From the NCBI GenBank assembly GCA_963724945.1, contig CAVRWL010000003.1, positions 372,001 through 436,000 of the forward strand: a DNA stretch of 64,000 nucleotides. Reading direction: 5' to 3'. This stretch comes from Hyphomicrobium_A sp963724945. Lineage in GTDB: Bacteria > Pseudomonadota > Alphaproteobacteria > Rhizobiales > Hyphomicrobiaceae. The translations under genes and the position numbers were made by a program. The notes under the pieces were generated by a model. That model saw nothing but the letters and a program-made list of their open reading frames with translations, was not told the origin of the DNA and did not search any database. Each line of letters begins with the position of its first letter. Positions within the stretch are counted from its first letter, which is position 1. Positions 1 to 8,813 of this stretch are shown piece by piece.

Positions 1-578
1 TGAAGCGCTACATGCGCCGCTACAAGAAAGAGAACCGCATGGTGCTCACCGGACCCAACTGCGCCGGGACGATCAGCCCGGGCAAGGCCATGCTCGGCAT
101 CATGCCGGGGCACATCTATTTACCCGGCCGCGTCGGCATCATCGGCCGCTCCGGCACGCTCGGCTACGAGGGCGCCTCCCAGCTCAAGGCGCTCGGCGTC
201 GGCGTCTCGACATCCGTCGGTATCGGCGGCGACCCCATCAACGGCTCCTCGTTCCGCGACGTCCTCGAATACTTCGAGCAGGACCCGGAGACCGACGCCG
301 TGCTGATGATCGGCGAGATCGGCGGCCCGCAGGAGGCCGAGGCCGGGCAATACGCGCGCGATCACATGAAGAAGCCGGTCATCGCCTACATCGCGGGCCT
401 GTCGGCGCCGAAGGGGCGGCGCATGGGGCATGCCGGCGCGATCATCTCCGCGTTCGGCGAATCCGCGCCCGAGAAGGTGGAGATCCTTAAGGGCTGCGGC
501 GTCACAATCGCGCCAACGCCATCGGAGATGGGCTCGACCGTCGCGAAGGTCTTGTCCCAGATGAAGAAGGTCGCATGA
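1..578 (+). CDS. mtkB: Malate-CoA ligase (malate thiokinase) alpha subunit, 3' part
   Basis: This is the C-terminal ~190 residues of the ADP-forming malate-CoA ligase alpha subunit; the reading frame is open at the left window edge, so the true start lies upstream. With the beta subunit MtkA it makes malyl-CoA from malate, CoA and ATP in the serine cycle. Visible family features are GPNCAGTISPG near the start, the CoA/nucleotide segment GRSGTLGYE, and the active-site histidine in GHAGAI that is phosphorylated in succinyl-CoA synthetase-type enzymes. Succinyl-CoA synthetase alpha (SucD) is the close alternative, but the following ppc gene is the arrangement seen in serine-cycle methylotrophs. 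ppc follows after 141 bp in the same direction. Confidence 0.85.
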   Translation, partial: KRYMRRYKKENRMVLTGPNCAGTISPGKAMLGIMPGHIYLPGRVGIIGRSGTLGYEGASQLKALGVGVSTSVGIGGDPINGSSFRDVLEYFEQDPETDAVLMIGEIGGPQEAEAGQYARDHMKKPVIAYIAGLSAPKGRRMGHAGAIISAFGESAPEKVEILKGCGVTIAPTPSEMGSTVAKVLSQMKKVA

Positions 579-595
579 GCGCCAAATGAGTATTC

Positions 596-623
596 GGGCC
601 TGCCCTGGCGAAGGGGCAGGCCC
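596..623 (+). other. Perfect 10-bp hairpin between mtkB and ppc
   Basis: GGGCCTGCCC (596-605) and GGGCAGGCCC (614-623) form an uninterrupted 10-bp stem with an 8-nt loop. It starts 18 bp after the mtkB stop. No T-run follows, so it is more likely an RNA-stability or processing element, or a weak attenuator inside the operon, than a complete intrinsic terminator. Confidence 0.5.
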
Positions 624-719
624 GCATCCGGCCAGCGCATCGAGCTCTTCGCGATCGGCTCCGCTCATGTCCCGACGTCTCGGATCGCCGGGCCAGGCAA
701 TGCGTGGAGGCTTTGACGG

Positions 720-3566
720 ATGCTGGAAGAGGCCAAGCAAGCCACGCGCGGCGCGCTCGATGAGCTCCAGTTGCGCGACGAGCTGCGCGCGCTGCGCACC
801 AAGATCCCCGATACGCCCGCGCTCAACCCGATCGTCAGCGTGGCGTTCGATCTGTCGCGTCGGCTCGAGTCCGGCAAGATCGGCTTTGATGATCTGCGGT
901 CACTGGCCGTCCGGTTGATGGACCGGGCCTGCGTGCACCGGGCGCGCCACCTGCGCGAGCGGATCGGCTTCATCGATCGCGCCACGACCGCCAAGGAATT
1001 CGCCGACTACGTCCGGCAGACGGCCAAGGGCAGTGACTTTTCCGCCTTCAAGGCCCGCTGGGAGCGCGCGCGCACCGGCATCGTCTTGACCGCGCACCCG
1101 ACATTCGGGCTGTCCGAGGCGCTGACGCGGCGCATGGCCGAGATCGCCATCGCGGGCGGGCCCGAGAGCCAGAAGATCGGCACGCCGCACCGGCCCGACA
1201 CCCCCATAACGCTCGAGTACGAGCACGCAAGCGCGCAGGCGGCGATCGCAAATCTGCGTAACGCCTACGTCGATCTCCTCAGCGACTTCTACGCGGTCGC
1301 CGTCTCAGCGTTCGGCGACAAGGCGCTCAAGCTGAAACCGCACCTTGCCACCGTCGCCTCCTGGGTCGGCTACGACATCGACGGGCGCAACGACATCCGG
1401 TGGACCTTCTCGTTTCTGGTGCGCATCAAGGAGAAGCAGGCGGCCTTGAACGACATTCGCGACCGCTTTCTGGCGCTCAAGGCCGCGCTCGGCGATAGCG
1501 CGGAGGTGCAGCGTCTGTCGCGGCAGATCACGGGCAAGCTCGATCTGGCGATCGCCGCGGTCGACGAGCAGATCACGGCGCTCGACCAGGTGGGGCCCGG
1601 CGGCTTCACGCTTGCCGAGGCCGCGAACGTCATCACGCGGCCGGAGGGCTACAACCTCGTCTCGTCCGAGCCGCTGACCGCGCTCTTCGACGCGCTCATC
1701 GCCGCGGCACCGAGCCGGGAGGCCAAGGGCGCGGTCGCCGCGCTGTCGGGCCTCCTGGAGGCGACGGGGCTCGGAACCTCGCACATTCACCTGCGCGTCA
1801 ACGCGGTGCAGATCAACAACGCCTTCCGCGCCTTCGTGCACGAACCGTGGACGCGCGATTTGACCGAGCGTCAGGCGCTCGCGCGCATCGTCGAGATGAT
1901 CCGCACGGCGAGACCGGAGACCGTCAATTTCGAGACGCTCGACCTGGAGACCGCGACTGCCATCCGCCAGTTCGCGCTTGCGGCCCAGATCGCCAAGCAC
2001 GTCGACCGCGACACGCCGATCCGCTACCTCATCGCCGAGTGCGAGAGCCCGGCGACGATCCTCATCGCGCTGTTCTTCGCCAAGCTGTTCGGCATCGAGA
2101 GGATCGTCGACATATCGCCGCTGTTTGAGACGCCGTCAGCGCTCGAGGTCGGACCCCGCCTGATCGAGCGCCTGCTCGCGGAGGACGCCTACCGCGACTA
2201 CGTCAAGGGCCGCGGGCGTCTGTGCGTGCAGACAGGCTACTCCGACGCCGGCCGCTTCATCGGCCAGATCGCCGCCGGCCTCGCGCACGAGCGGCTGCAC
2301 TTCGGCCTCGCCGAGGTGGTCAACAAGGCCAAGCTCGCCGGGGTCGAGACGCTGATCTTCTCCACGCATGGCGAGAGCATGGGGCGCGGGGCCTATCCAG
2401 GTCCCATGCGCCGGCGCCTGCGCTACGTCTTCTCCGGCGAGGCGCGCTGGCGCTTCTTCAGGCATGGGCTGCCCGTCAAGCACGAGACGAGCTTCCAGGG
2501 CGGCGACGGCTATCTGTTCTTCGCCAACAGGGAGTTTGCAACGCGCGCGCTCGCCACCATCGTCATCAGCGGCAAGGACCCGGGCGAGGGCGAAGACCCC
2601 TTCTACACCGACGTCAATCTCGCGCTCGACTTCCAGCTGCGCCTGCGCGACTACCAGCAGCATCTCTTCGCGCACCCCGGCTATCGCGCGCTGCTCGGCG
2701 CGTTCGGAACGAACCTCCTGTTCAAGACGGGCTCGCGGCCGGTGAAGCGGCAGGGCGAGCACGCCAGCGAGCGCGGCGACCCGGCACGCATGCGCGCCAT
2801 CCCCAACAACGCCATCCTGCAGCAGTTCGGCTACGTGGCCAACGTCGTCTCCGGCCTCGGCGCCGCGGTCGGCTCCGAGCGCGATCGCTTCGTCGAGCTG
2901 GCCAAGCGCTCGCCGCGCCTCAGGCTTCTGATCGAGATGATCGCCAGGGCCAAGCAGCTCTCGAGCCTCAACGCCGTCGGCGCCAACGCCATACCCTTCG
3001 ATGCGGGCTTCTGGGGCTTGCGCGCGGCGTGGGGGCGCGAGCCGCAGCACGAGGCGGCATTCAAGACGCTGGCTGCGCGCTTGCTCGAGGACGATCGCGC
3101 CGGCGCCATCAACGGCCTTGCGCACCATCTGCGGCTCGACGCCATCGATCTGCACGCGCTGCTCGAGGACATCGGGCTGGAAGGCGGCAAGATCCCCGAC
3201 GACGTTCGCCTCGAGCTCGATCTGTTGCAGGCGATCCGCCTCACGCTGATCATGCGCATCTTCATCCTCGCCGCGCAGCTGCCGCGCTTCACGACGGTGA
3301 ACGACGTCTCCTACGAGCAGATCTTCCGCCAGGCCTTGGCGCTGGAGATCCCGGAGGTGGTCGGCTTCATGCGTCAGGCGTTCCCCCATCGCGCGCGCGC
3401 GTCAGCCGCCGCCACGGCTTTTACCGAGCCCGCGAGCTACCGGCCGCACTCGATCGAGGACTACGGGCGGCTCGAGGCGGAGATCTTGAGCCCCATGGAG
3501 GAGGCCTACGAGATCGTGCGCGAGGTCGGCACCGGCATCTCGCATCACTGGGGCGCGTTTGGGTGA
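720..3566 (+). CDS. ppc: Phosphoenolpyruvate carboxylase
   Basis: Carboxylates PEP with bicarbonate to oxaloacetate; in serine-cycle methylotrophs this is the C4-forming step that feeds malate to malate-CoA ligase. The 948-residue length fits the family (about 880-970). The catalytic histidine is in TAHPTF (His126), where most family members have TAHPTE. The phosphate/bicarbonate loop appears as GESMGRGAYPGPMRRR in place of the usual glycine-rich GRGGTVGRGGGP form. The C-terminus ends in HHWGAFG rather than the classical QNTG. It is therefore a divergent PEPC of the kind found next to mtkAB. GGAGG precedes the ATG by about 10 bp. It lies downstream of mtkB in the same direction; no malyl-CoA lyase gene follows. 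Confidence 0.93.
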   Translation: MLEEAKQATRGALDELQLRDELRALRTKIPDTPALNPIVSVAFDLSRRLESGKIGFDDLRSLAVRLMDRACVHRARHLRERIGFIDRATTAKEFADYVRQTAKGSDFSAFKARWERARTGIVLTAHPTFGLSEALTRRMAEIAIAGGPESQKIGTPHRPDTPITLEYEHASAQAAIANLRNAYVDLLSDFYAVAVSAFGDKALKLKPHLATVASWVGYDIDGRNDIRWTFSFLVRIKEKQAALNDIRDRFLALKAALGDSAEVQRLSRQITGKLDLAIAAVDEQITALDQVGPGGFTLAEAANVITRPEGYNLVSSEPLTALFDALIAAAPSREAKGAVAALSGLLEATGLGTSHIHLRVNAVQINNAFRAFVHEPWTRDLTERQALARIVEMIRTARPETVNFETLDLETATAIRQFALAAQIAKHVDRDTPIRYLIAECESPATILIALFFAKLFGIERIVDISPLFETPSALEVGPRLIERLLAEDAYRDYVKGRGRLCVQTGYSDAGRFIGQIAAGLAHERLHFGLAEVVNKAKLAGVETLIFSTHGESMGRGAYPGPMRRRLRYVFSGEARWRFFRHGLPVKHETSFQGGDGYLFFANREFATRALATIVISGKDPGEGEDPFYTDVNLALDFQLRLRDYQQHLFAHPGYRALLGAFGTNLLFKTGSRPVKRQGEHASERGDPARMRAIPNNAILQQFGYVANVVSGLGAAVGSERDRFVELAKRSPRLRLLIEMIARAKQLSSLNAVGANAIPFDAGFWGLRAAWGREPQHEAAFKTLAARLLEDDRAGAINGLAHHLRLDAIDLHALLEDIGLEGGKIPDDVRLELDLLQAIRLTLIMRIFILAAQLPRFTTVNDVSYEQIFRQALALEIPEVVGFMRQAFPHRARASAAATAFTEPASYRPHSIEDYGRLEAEILSPMEEAYEIVREVGTGISHHWGAFG

Positions 3567-3571
3567 GATAT

Positions 3572-3599
3572 CCCTCTCCCGATTCTTAGGGGGAGAGGG
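3572..3599. terminator. CCCTCTCCC palindrome between convergent genes
   Basis: CCCTCTCCC (3572-3580) pairs with GGGAGAGGG (3591-3599) around a 10-nt loop. It lies between the ppc stop and the stop of the convergent gene ending at 3609. There is no strong T-tract. A second copy of the same stem sequence lies at 44923-44956, again at a convergent junction, so this looks like a dispersed palindromic element with terminator-like placement. Confidence 0.5.
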
Positions 3600-3608
3600 G
3601 GAGCAACC

Positions 3609-4541
3609 TCAGTGGTGCGCCCAGACTTGCACCGTGGCATACGCGCGGTCGCGCTTCGACGTCGCGATCGCGCGCGAGCGCCACGTCGCCTCGATCTCCT
3701 TGATGACGGCGTCCTTCTTGAGGTCGACCGGCCCGAAGTCCCCGTCGGCGGCGACTTTCATCCGGCTGTCGTCGAGGTCGTCCTTGGCCCCGTCCGCGTA
3801 GACGACCGCCAGATTGGTCATGGTGATGTCTCGATCCTTGACGGCGACCTTGATCTGCTTGAACCCGCCCTCGTTCTTGCCGACCGGGATTTTCACCTTG
3901 TCGAAGCCGATCGAGCCCGCGGTGTCGGTGCCGAGCAGCACCCAGCCGTTGTTGTACTTCGCGCCCTCGCCGTTGGGACCGAGCCAGCCGTCGGCGTACT
4001 CGCCGAACACCTCCACGCGCGCCTGCCCCTTGAAGTCGGGCCGCGAGCGGTAGACCAGCTGGAACTCCTTGATGAATTTGTCGCGATGCAAGGGAATCCA
4101 ATCGGTCTTGTGGTTCTCCCCGATTTTCGCGTCCGTCAGCAGCGTCTCCATGTCGCCGTTCTGGTAGATCACCTTCAGATCGGTGACGAAGATGTCGTTC
4201 TTCAAAACGCGCAGGCGCACGCGGTCGAACTTGCCGATCTCGGGGCCGACGGGAATGACGTCACGGTCGACGAGGAAGCCGACGTCCTGCACGCCGAACA
4301 GCACCTCGCCGTTGCTCTCAGCCTTGCCGGGGATCGCGCTCGTCGCGTCGGGCGAGGTAGCGCGCGTGGAAACGTGCGACTTGCGGCGGTGGTGGCGATA
4401 GCGCACCTCGACGAGCGGCGAGGCCTTGCGGCCCGCCTCGAGCATGCTTCCAACCGGCGCGATGGTGGCAGCGCGCGCTTGCACCGCCAGCGCACCGGCC
4501 GCCACGACCACGACACCCGCAAGCAGCAGCCTGGCAATCAT
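3609..4541 (-). CDS. Secreted protein with two tandem copies of one domain, function unknown
   Basis: I do not recognise a named family. The first ~25 residues are a signal peptide (MIARLLLAG...AVQARA), so it is exported. The mature part holds two similar units, about residues 105-190 and 220-308. In each, a Phe-Asp-x-[Val]-[Arg/Lys] strand is followed by a short Val-x-Lys stretch, an Asp-[Ile]-[Phe/Thr]-[Val/Met]-Thr-[Asp/Asn]-Leu strand, a Val-[Ile/Val]-Tyr strand, an acidic loop, Lys-Glu-[Phe/Ile] and a closing Val-[Glu/Gln]-Val. It looks like an internal duplication of an all-beta domain. The start at 4541 was chosen over an ATG 30 bp upstream because GGGAGAGG sits just before it and the signal peptide begins there. 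It is a monocistronic unit convergent with ppc. Confidence 0.75.
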   Translation of the reverse strand: MIARLLLAGVVVVAAGALAVQARAATIAPVGSMLEAGRKASPLVEVRYRHHRRKSHVSTRATSPDATSAIPGKAESNGEVLFGVQDVGFLVDRDVIPVGPEIGKFDRVRLRVLKNDIFVTDLKVIYQNGDMETLLTDAKIGENHKTDWIPLHRDKFIKEFQLVYRSRPDFKGQARVEVFGEYADGWLGPNGEGAKYNNGWVLLGTDTAGSIGFDKVKIPVGKNEGGFKQIKVAVKDRDITMTNLAVVYADGAKDDLDDSRMKVAADGDFGPVDLKKDAVIKEIEATWRSRAIATSKRDRAYATVQVWAHH

Positions 4542-4936
4542 GAGCCCTCTCCCGAATAAAGGTTCGTACACCCCGAAATCGCTCGACGGTTCTTAGCTCA
4601 CTCCGCGATTCAAAAAAAGGCGCCGCCTCGGCTCCTGCCGCGCCCCGATCTCCTGCCGCCCCGGCTTTTGCGACATTCCCCGGCGGTGGCGCACTTTTTC
4701 TTGTGCATGGCGGCGGACAGCGCGATGCCCACCACCGAACTGAGCGCGACTTCGGAGCGTGATTTTGCGCCGAAGCGCCTTCGAGCTTCTGGAGAGCGGG
4801 CGCGGACCCGTACTGAGGAGAGCGGGCATCGTTTAACGCGCATAAAGGGGCGTCTAGGGCAGAAATTAACACGATTGGCTTAGAACCCGCCCATCCCGGC
4901 AAGAGCCTCAGAGTGTCCCAAGCGGCCTCAAGCAAA
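4542..4936. other. Divergent intergenic region
   Basis: About 395 bp between two divergently transcribed genes. It should hold both promoters, but I see no clear -35/-10 pair or operator. Short frames here (up to ~78 codons on either strand) have no ribosome-binding site and low-complexity Arg/Ala translations. Confidence 0.4.
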
Positions 4937-5767
4937 ATGACGAAGCCAGCCCTGATCGTCAACGCTATCGGCCTCCTGCTCGGGCTCAGCCTTGTTGGCT
5001 ACATCGCCTACTCGCTCGTTCACGTGGAGACGACGGCGGCGTGCAGCCAGCGCTACCCCGGGGCGACGCGGTTGCCGCTGAAGACGGGCGATGGCGCCCT
5101 ATTGAGTACGATCGAGCTGCAGGCGCGGGCCGGCCTGCAGGAATGGGGCGTGACGGAGAACACCAAGGTCGTGGCCGAAGGCCCCGCGGGTGCCGCGCTG
5201 CAGGTGAAGCTTGCCCCCGTCGAGGCGGGCGAACGCGGCGGGGCGCGGCCGGCAAACGGCGTGTCATTCCATTGGAGCCCCGCAGGCATCGGCCAAGCGC
5301 ACTCGGCGTGCCTCGCCTACAGCGTCTGGCTCCCGAAAGATTTCCCGTTCAACGACGGCGGCGTCCTCCCCGGCATTTTCGGCGGCCAAGCGGACGCCAT
5401 CAACGACCCGCCGAAAGATGGATCGGGCTTTGGAACGCGCATCAATTGGCGCGGCGACGGCGTGGGCGAGCTCGCGGCGAAACCCTCCGGCTCCGGCTAT
5501 GCGCTCCCCATCCAGCGCGGCTTTCCGCTGGCGCGCGGCCGCTGGATGCGCATCGAGCAGGAGATCGTGCTCAATTCGCCCGGCAAAGCCAACGGGCTCG
5601 CCAGGATGTGGGTCGACGGCGATCTCAAGGCGGAGAACACCGCGCTCACCCTGCGCAAGGACAAGACGGAGACGATGTTCGGCGTGCTGGCGGACATCGG
5701 CTACCTGCGCGCGTCCGGTACCGTCGGCACCTTGCTCATTTCCCCCTTCGAGATCGCATGGCGCTGA
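4937..5767 (+). CDS. Membrane-anchored polysaccharide lyase family 14-like protein
   Basis: One N-terminal membrane segment (about residues 5-28, IGLLLGLSLVGYIAYSL) anchors a ~240-residue extracytoplasmic domain. That domain has the pattern of alginate-lyase-like polysaccharide lyase family 14: LPGIFGG, then WRGDGVGEL, then a GRWMRIEQEIVLNSPGKANG strand and WVDGDL. These are typical jelly-roll strands that line the substrate groove. Whether it is a lyase or only a carbohydrate-binding relative cannot be decided by eye. I chose ATG 4937; an in-frame GTG at 4913 would add eight residues. Neither has a strong ribosome-binding site. Confidence 0.6.
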   Translation: MTKPALIVNAIGLLLGLSLVGYIAYSLVHVETTAACSQRYPGATRLPLKTGDGALLSTIELQARAGLQEWGVTENTKVVAEGPAGAALQVKLAPVEAGERGGARPANGVSFHWSPAGIGQAHSACLAYSVWLPKDFPFNDGGVLPGIFGGQADAINDPPKDGSGFGTRINWRGDGVGELAAKPSGSGYALPIQRGFPLARGRWMRIEQEIVLNSPGKANGLARMWVDGDLKAENTALTLRKDKTETMFGVLADIGYLRASGTVGTLLISPFEIAWR

Positions 5768-5896
5768 GCGCCAGCGCGGCTCTTGCCCTGCAATGGCCAC
5801 GGCGCGGAGCGCTGCGTCCGCTCCCACTTTAACCCTGCGCTTGCGATACCCACCTCTTATCCCCGGGGCGCTCCGTCTTCCCAGGGAGGAGGTCGC

Positions 5897-6919
5897 ATGC
5901 AAAACATCTTGGGCTTTCTGGGCGAAGGCTTTGCCGAAGCGGATAAGAGCCGCGGCCCCAACCGGTCGCACGCCGCCGCCGGTGACGCCGACTTGCTCGA
6001 TTCCTATTCGCGCGCTGTCGTCGAGGCCGTCGAGACCGTGGCGCCCGCCGTGGTTCACGTCGAGGTCGCGGGCATGCGCCACGGGCGCCGCGCCGTCGGC
6101 ACCGGCTCGGGCGTCGTCGTTTCGCCCGACGGGCTGATCCTCACCAACAATCACGTCATCGATAGCGCGCAGGCGGTCTCGGTGACGCTGTCGGATGGCG
6201 CTAAGTTCGCCGCCCGCGCGCTCGGCCGCGATCCCGATACCGATCTTGCCGTCTTGCGCGGCGAGACAGGCGAGACGCTGCCTACGGCGCGCCTCGGCAA
6301 CTCCAAGAGCGTGCGCCCCGGCCAGATTGCCATCGCCATCGGCAACCCATTGGGCTTTCAGTCGACGGTCACCGCCGGCATCGTCTCCGCGGTCGGCCGC
6401 TCGCTCAGGGCCCAGAACGGCCGGCTCATCGGCGACGTGATCCAGACCGATGCCGCGCTCAATCCCGGCAACTCGGGCGGCCCGCTCGTCAGCTCGGCCG
6501 CCGAGGTCATCGGCATCAACACCGCCATGATCGTCGGGGCGCAAGGCATCTGCTTCTCCGTCGCGGCCAATACGGCCCTGCACGTGCTCATGCAGATCCT
6601 CGCGCATGGCCGGGTGCGCCGCGCGCTAATCGGCATCGTCGCCGAGCAGGTGGCCGTGCCCGCGCGGCTCTCCTACAGAAACGAGCTGAAGCAGGCGAGC
6701 GCCGTACGCATTCGCGAGGTCCAGGCTGGGAGCCCTGCCGAGGAGGCAGGCTTGAAGGCCGGCGATCTCCTCGTGCGTCTCGACGATGAGACCGTGACCG
6801 GCGTCGACGACATGTTCCGACTACTCGACGAGCACCGCATCGGAAAGGTGGTGTCGGCAACCGTCGTGCGCTGCGGAAACAGCATCGACGTGCCCGTGCG
6901 TCCCATCGAGCGCGCTTAG
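5897..6919 (+). CDS. HtrA/DegP-type serine protease (S1C) with one PDZ domain
   Basis: Trypsin-fold protease of 340 residues. The triad is visible: His in NNHVID, Asp in DTDLAVL and Ser in GNSGGPL. A single PDZ domain follows (about residues 250-335, with GSPAEEAGLKAGDLLV). DegP-like proteins normally degrade or refold periplasmic proteins, but here the N-terminus (MQNILGFLGEGFAEADKSRG) has no signal peptide or membrane segment, so the predicted location is cytoplasmic unless export is non-classical. The start is well supported by AGGGAGGAGGT directly upstream. A strong hairpin terminator follows at 7138. Confidence 0.88.
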   Translation: MQNILGFLGEGFAEADKSRGPNRSHAAAGDADLLDSYSRAVVEAVETVAPAVVHVEVAGMRHGRRAVGTGSGVVVSPDGLILTNNHVIDSAQAVSVTLSDGAKFAARALGRDPDTDLAVLRGETGETLPTARLGNSKSVRPGQIAIAIGNPLGFQSTVTAGIVSAVGRSLRAQNGRLIGDVIQTDAALNPGNSGGPLVSSAAEVIGINTAMIVGAQGICFSVAANTALHVLMQILAHGRVRRALIGIVAEQVAVPARLSYRNELKQASAVRIREVQAGSPAEEAGLKAGDLLVRLDDETVTGVDDMFRLLDEHRIGKVVSATVVRCGNSIDVPVRPIERA

Positions 6920-7137
6920 ACCCGCAAAGAAATGGGCTTCGACGCGTTGGGCGCTTTATTGTGCAATGCAAAGAACGAATTTTCGTAAGTCAAAATGCAG
7001 TCCCAATATAAATTGTTCTTTAACTTAGCAGAAAGCCATTGCGCGAATGACTTGCCAAGCAAATGGAAATGGTATTCTATTCTATTTCCAACGTGGCGCC
7101 CTCCCACCTGTCCCCCCTAAGCGGCGTCACGCATTGC

Positions 7138-7167
7138 AGCCCGCGGTCTTCCCCCGGACCGCGGGCT
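7138..7167. terminator. Rho-independent terminator between convergent genes
   Basis: AGCCCGCGGTC (7138-7148) pairs perfectly with GACCGCGGGCT (7157-7167) around an 8-nt loop, followed on the plus strand by TTCATTTT. It lies in the 271-bp gap between the protease gene and the minus-strand gene ending at 7191. The first ~180 bp of that gap are unusually AT-rich for this window and also carry a 9-bp imperfect inverted repeat (TGGAAATGG / CTATTTCCA, about 7061-7090). Confidence 0.8.
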
Positions 7168-7190
7168 TTCATTTTGCCCAGCAGCATCGG

Positions 7191-8682
7191 CTATGAGCGC
7201 TCTGGCTTCCAGCCAGCCGCTTGCGCCTCGGCTTCGCTGCAGAACCAGCGCTCGCCGCGGCTGAGGCTGACACGCACGCGTGCATAGTCCTGCGACCAGG
7301 GCAGCACGTAGAGCCGGCGGCCGCCTTTCACGTTGCCTTTGATCGGACAGCCATCGGGAGCTGCGCGCTTAGCGTCCTGCCATTTCTGCGCTCGGTAGTC
7401 CGCGGGGCGCTCGGCCGTTCCGCTCCAAATGCCGAGCTTTGCCTCCCGTGCTTTCTCTTCGAGCCCGGCATAGCTCGAGAAAAAGCCCGTAACGGCGAAA
7501 ACATGACCATTGCGCACGAGCTCGGCCGCAATGTCCTTTTCGCCGATCCGGCACGTGCCGCTGCGCCGGCCTTGCGCATCCGTGCCCGAGGACAGCGCGC
7601 ACGATACCTTTCCGCTTGCCGCCAGTCGGGCGAGAGCGGTCTTCGCGGCCGCGTCGCAGCGCCAGCGCCGCGAGCTGGCTGACACGCACGTCTGGCCATA
7701 GAGCGGCGCCTCGATGCCGGCGATGCCGATCGTTGTTCTCGCAATCCGCAGAGTGTCGCCCGACAGCGCAACGGCGTAGCCCGCGACGGCGGAAGCCTGA
7801 TGCGATGGGCTGAGCAGAGAGGGTAGCGCGGTCGCGGCCCGCCACAGGAGCCAACCCGCGCCCACGACGACAGCAAGCAGCGCCAGCATCGATCCGCCGC
7901 GCAGGATCGTTGCGCTTTGAGGTGCGCGATTCTGCAGTGCCGTTGCCAAGCGACCCAGGCCACCGCGCACGCTGGCGAGCGCTGCAGCGAGCCACGACGG
8001 CGCGCCGTCGGAGAGCCACGCCGCGATGAGGGCGCACACGATCACCGTGCCGATCAGCAGCGCGATGAAGATGTCGCTGGAAAAGCCGTTGGCCGCGATG
8101 CGCCTGATCGAGCCGACGAACGCGACGCCCGCGACCAGGGCAAGTGTCGCGGAGATGCTCGGCTTGCGCAGTCTCGCCAGCGCCGGCGCAAGCGACCGCC
8201 AGACGGTTGCAAGCGCGGGCGCGAGAATGGCCGATAGATACAGGAATGCCCGCGCGCAAGATCGCATAAAGGGCTGCGAGTCCCGCCAAGGCCTTGCTGC
8301 CGAGCACACCGAGGGCCTCCAGCACCACCGGAAGCCCCGCCCGCAGCTTGCGGTCGGCCGCACGCGCTCCGGCAGCGCCCATCGCGATGCCCATTGCGAT
8401 GCCTTGTCGGGCTGCGGCCTTGGCCCCGCGCCCGAGCGCCTCCGCACCGACCACGCCCAAGACGAAGCCCTGATGGCCGGCGGCCCTAGCGCCGCGTCCA
8501 AGCGCCTGAGCGCCTTTGGCCCCGGCGGCGGCGCCGCGACCGCCCGCCACCTTCAGACCTTGGACGGCGGCTTTGCCCACGTGTGCGACGCGATCGCGCC
8601 GGTTCTGGCGCCGCACGAGGATCGTGGTGCGCACGTATTCGCGCCATTCAAAGCCGTCTTTGCGCCTGCGCCAACCGAACAT
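7191..8682 (-). pseudogene. Membrane protein with thermonuclease-like domain, one frameshift
   Basis: Two overlapping minus-strand frames make one protein if a single base is skipped near 8251-8256. The N-terminal part starts at 8682 (MFGWRRRKDGFEW, then Ala/Gly-rich GAKGAQALGRGA-type helices) and runs to the hydrophobic LYAILRA. The other frame continues the hydrophobic stretch (FLYLSAILAPAL), adds further membrane segments, and ends in a staphylococcal-nuclease-like domain (SGDTLRI, GIEAP, a cysteine-containing central part, GIWSG) and a C-terminal Trp/Tyr-rich segment. The first Asp of the usual DGDT motif is Ser and GIDAP is GIEAP, so nuclease activity is doubtful. The junction lies in a GCGCGCGGG run, so a sequencing indel is as likely as a true mutation. 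Confidence 0.6.
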
Positions 8683-8813
8683 GCGTCCTCCGGGGTCGTC
8701 GTCTCAGGCGGCGTCGCCGTCGCAGCGCCATAGCGGCCGCGGAAAGACGATCACGCTGCAAAGAGATGATGGCAAGCCTTTGGCCTCCCGCCCTTGAGCG
8801 AAGGACCTAGAGC

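Noticed and set aside
2136..3389. Long minus-strand frame (417 codons) opposite ppc
   Set aside because: It is the mirror of a well-supported gene, has an Arg/Leu/Glu-biased translation without motifs and no ribosome-binding site; typical antisense artefact of high-GC DNA.
8683..8813. CydX-like small subunit after cydB
   Set aside because: No short hydrophobic frame with a start follows cydB; only the upstream end of the nuclease-like gene lies there.
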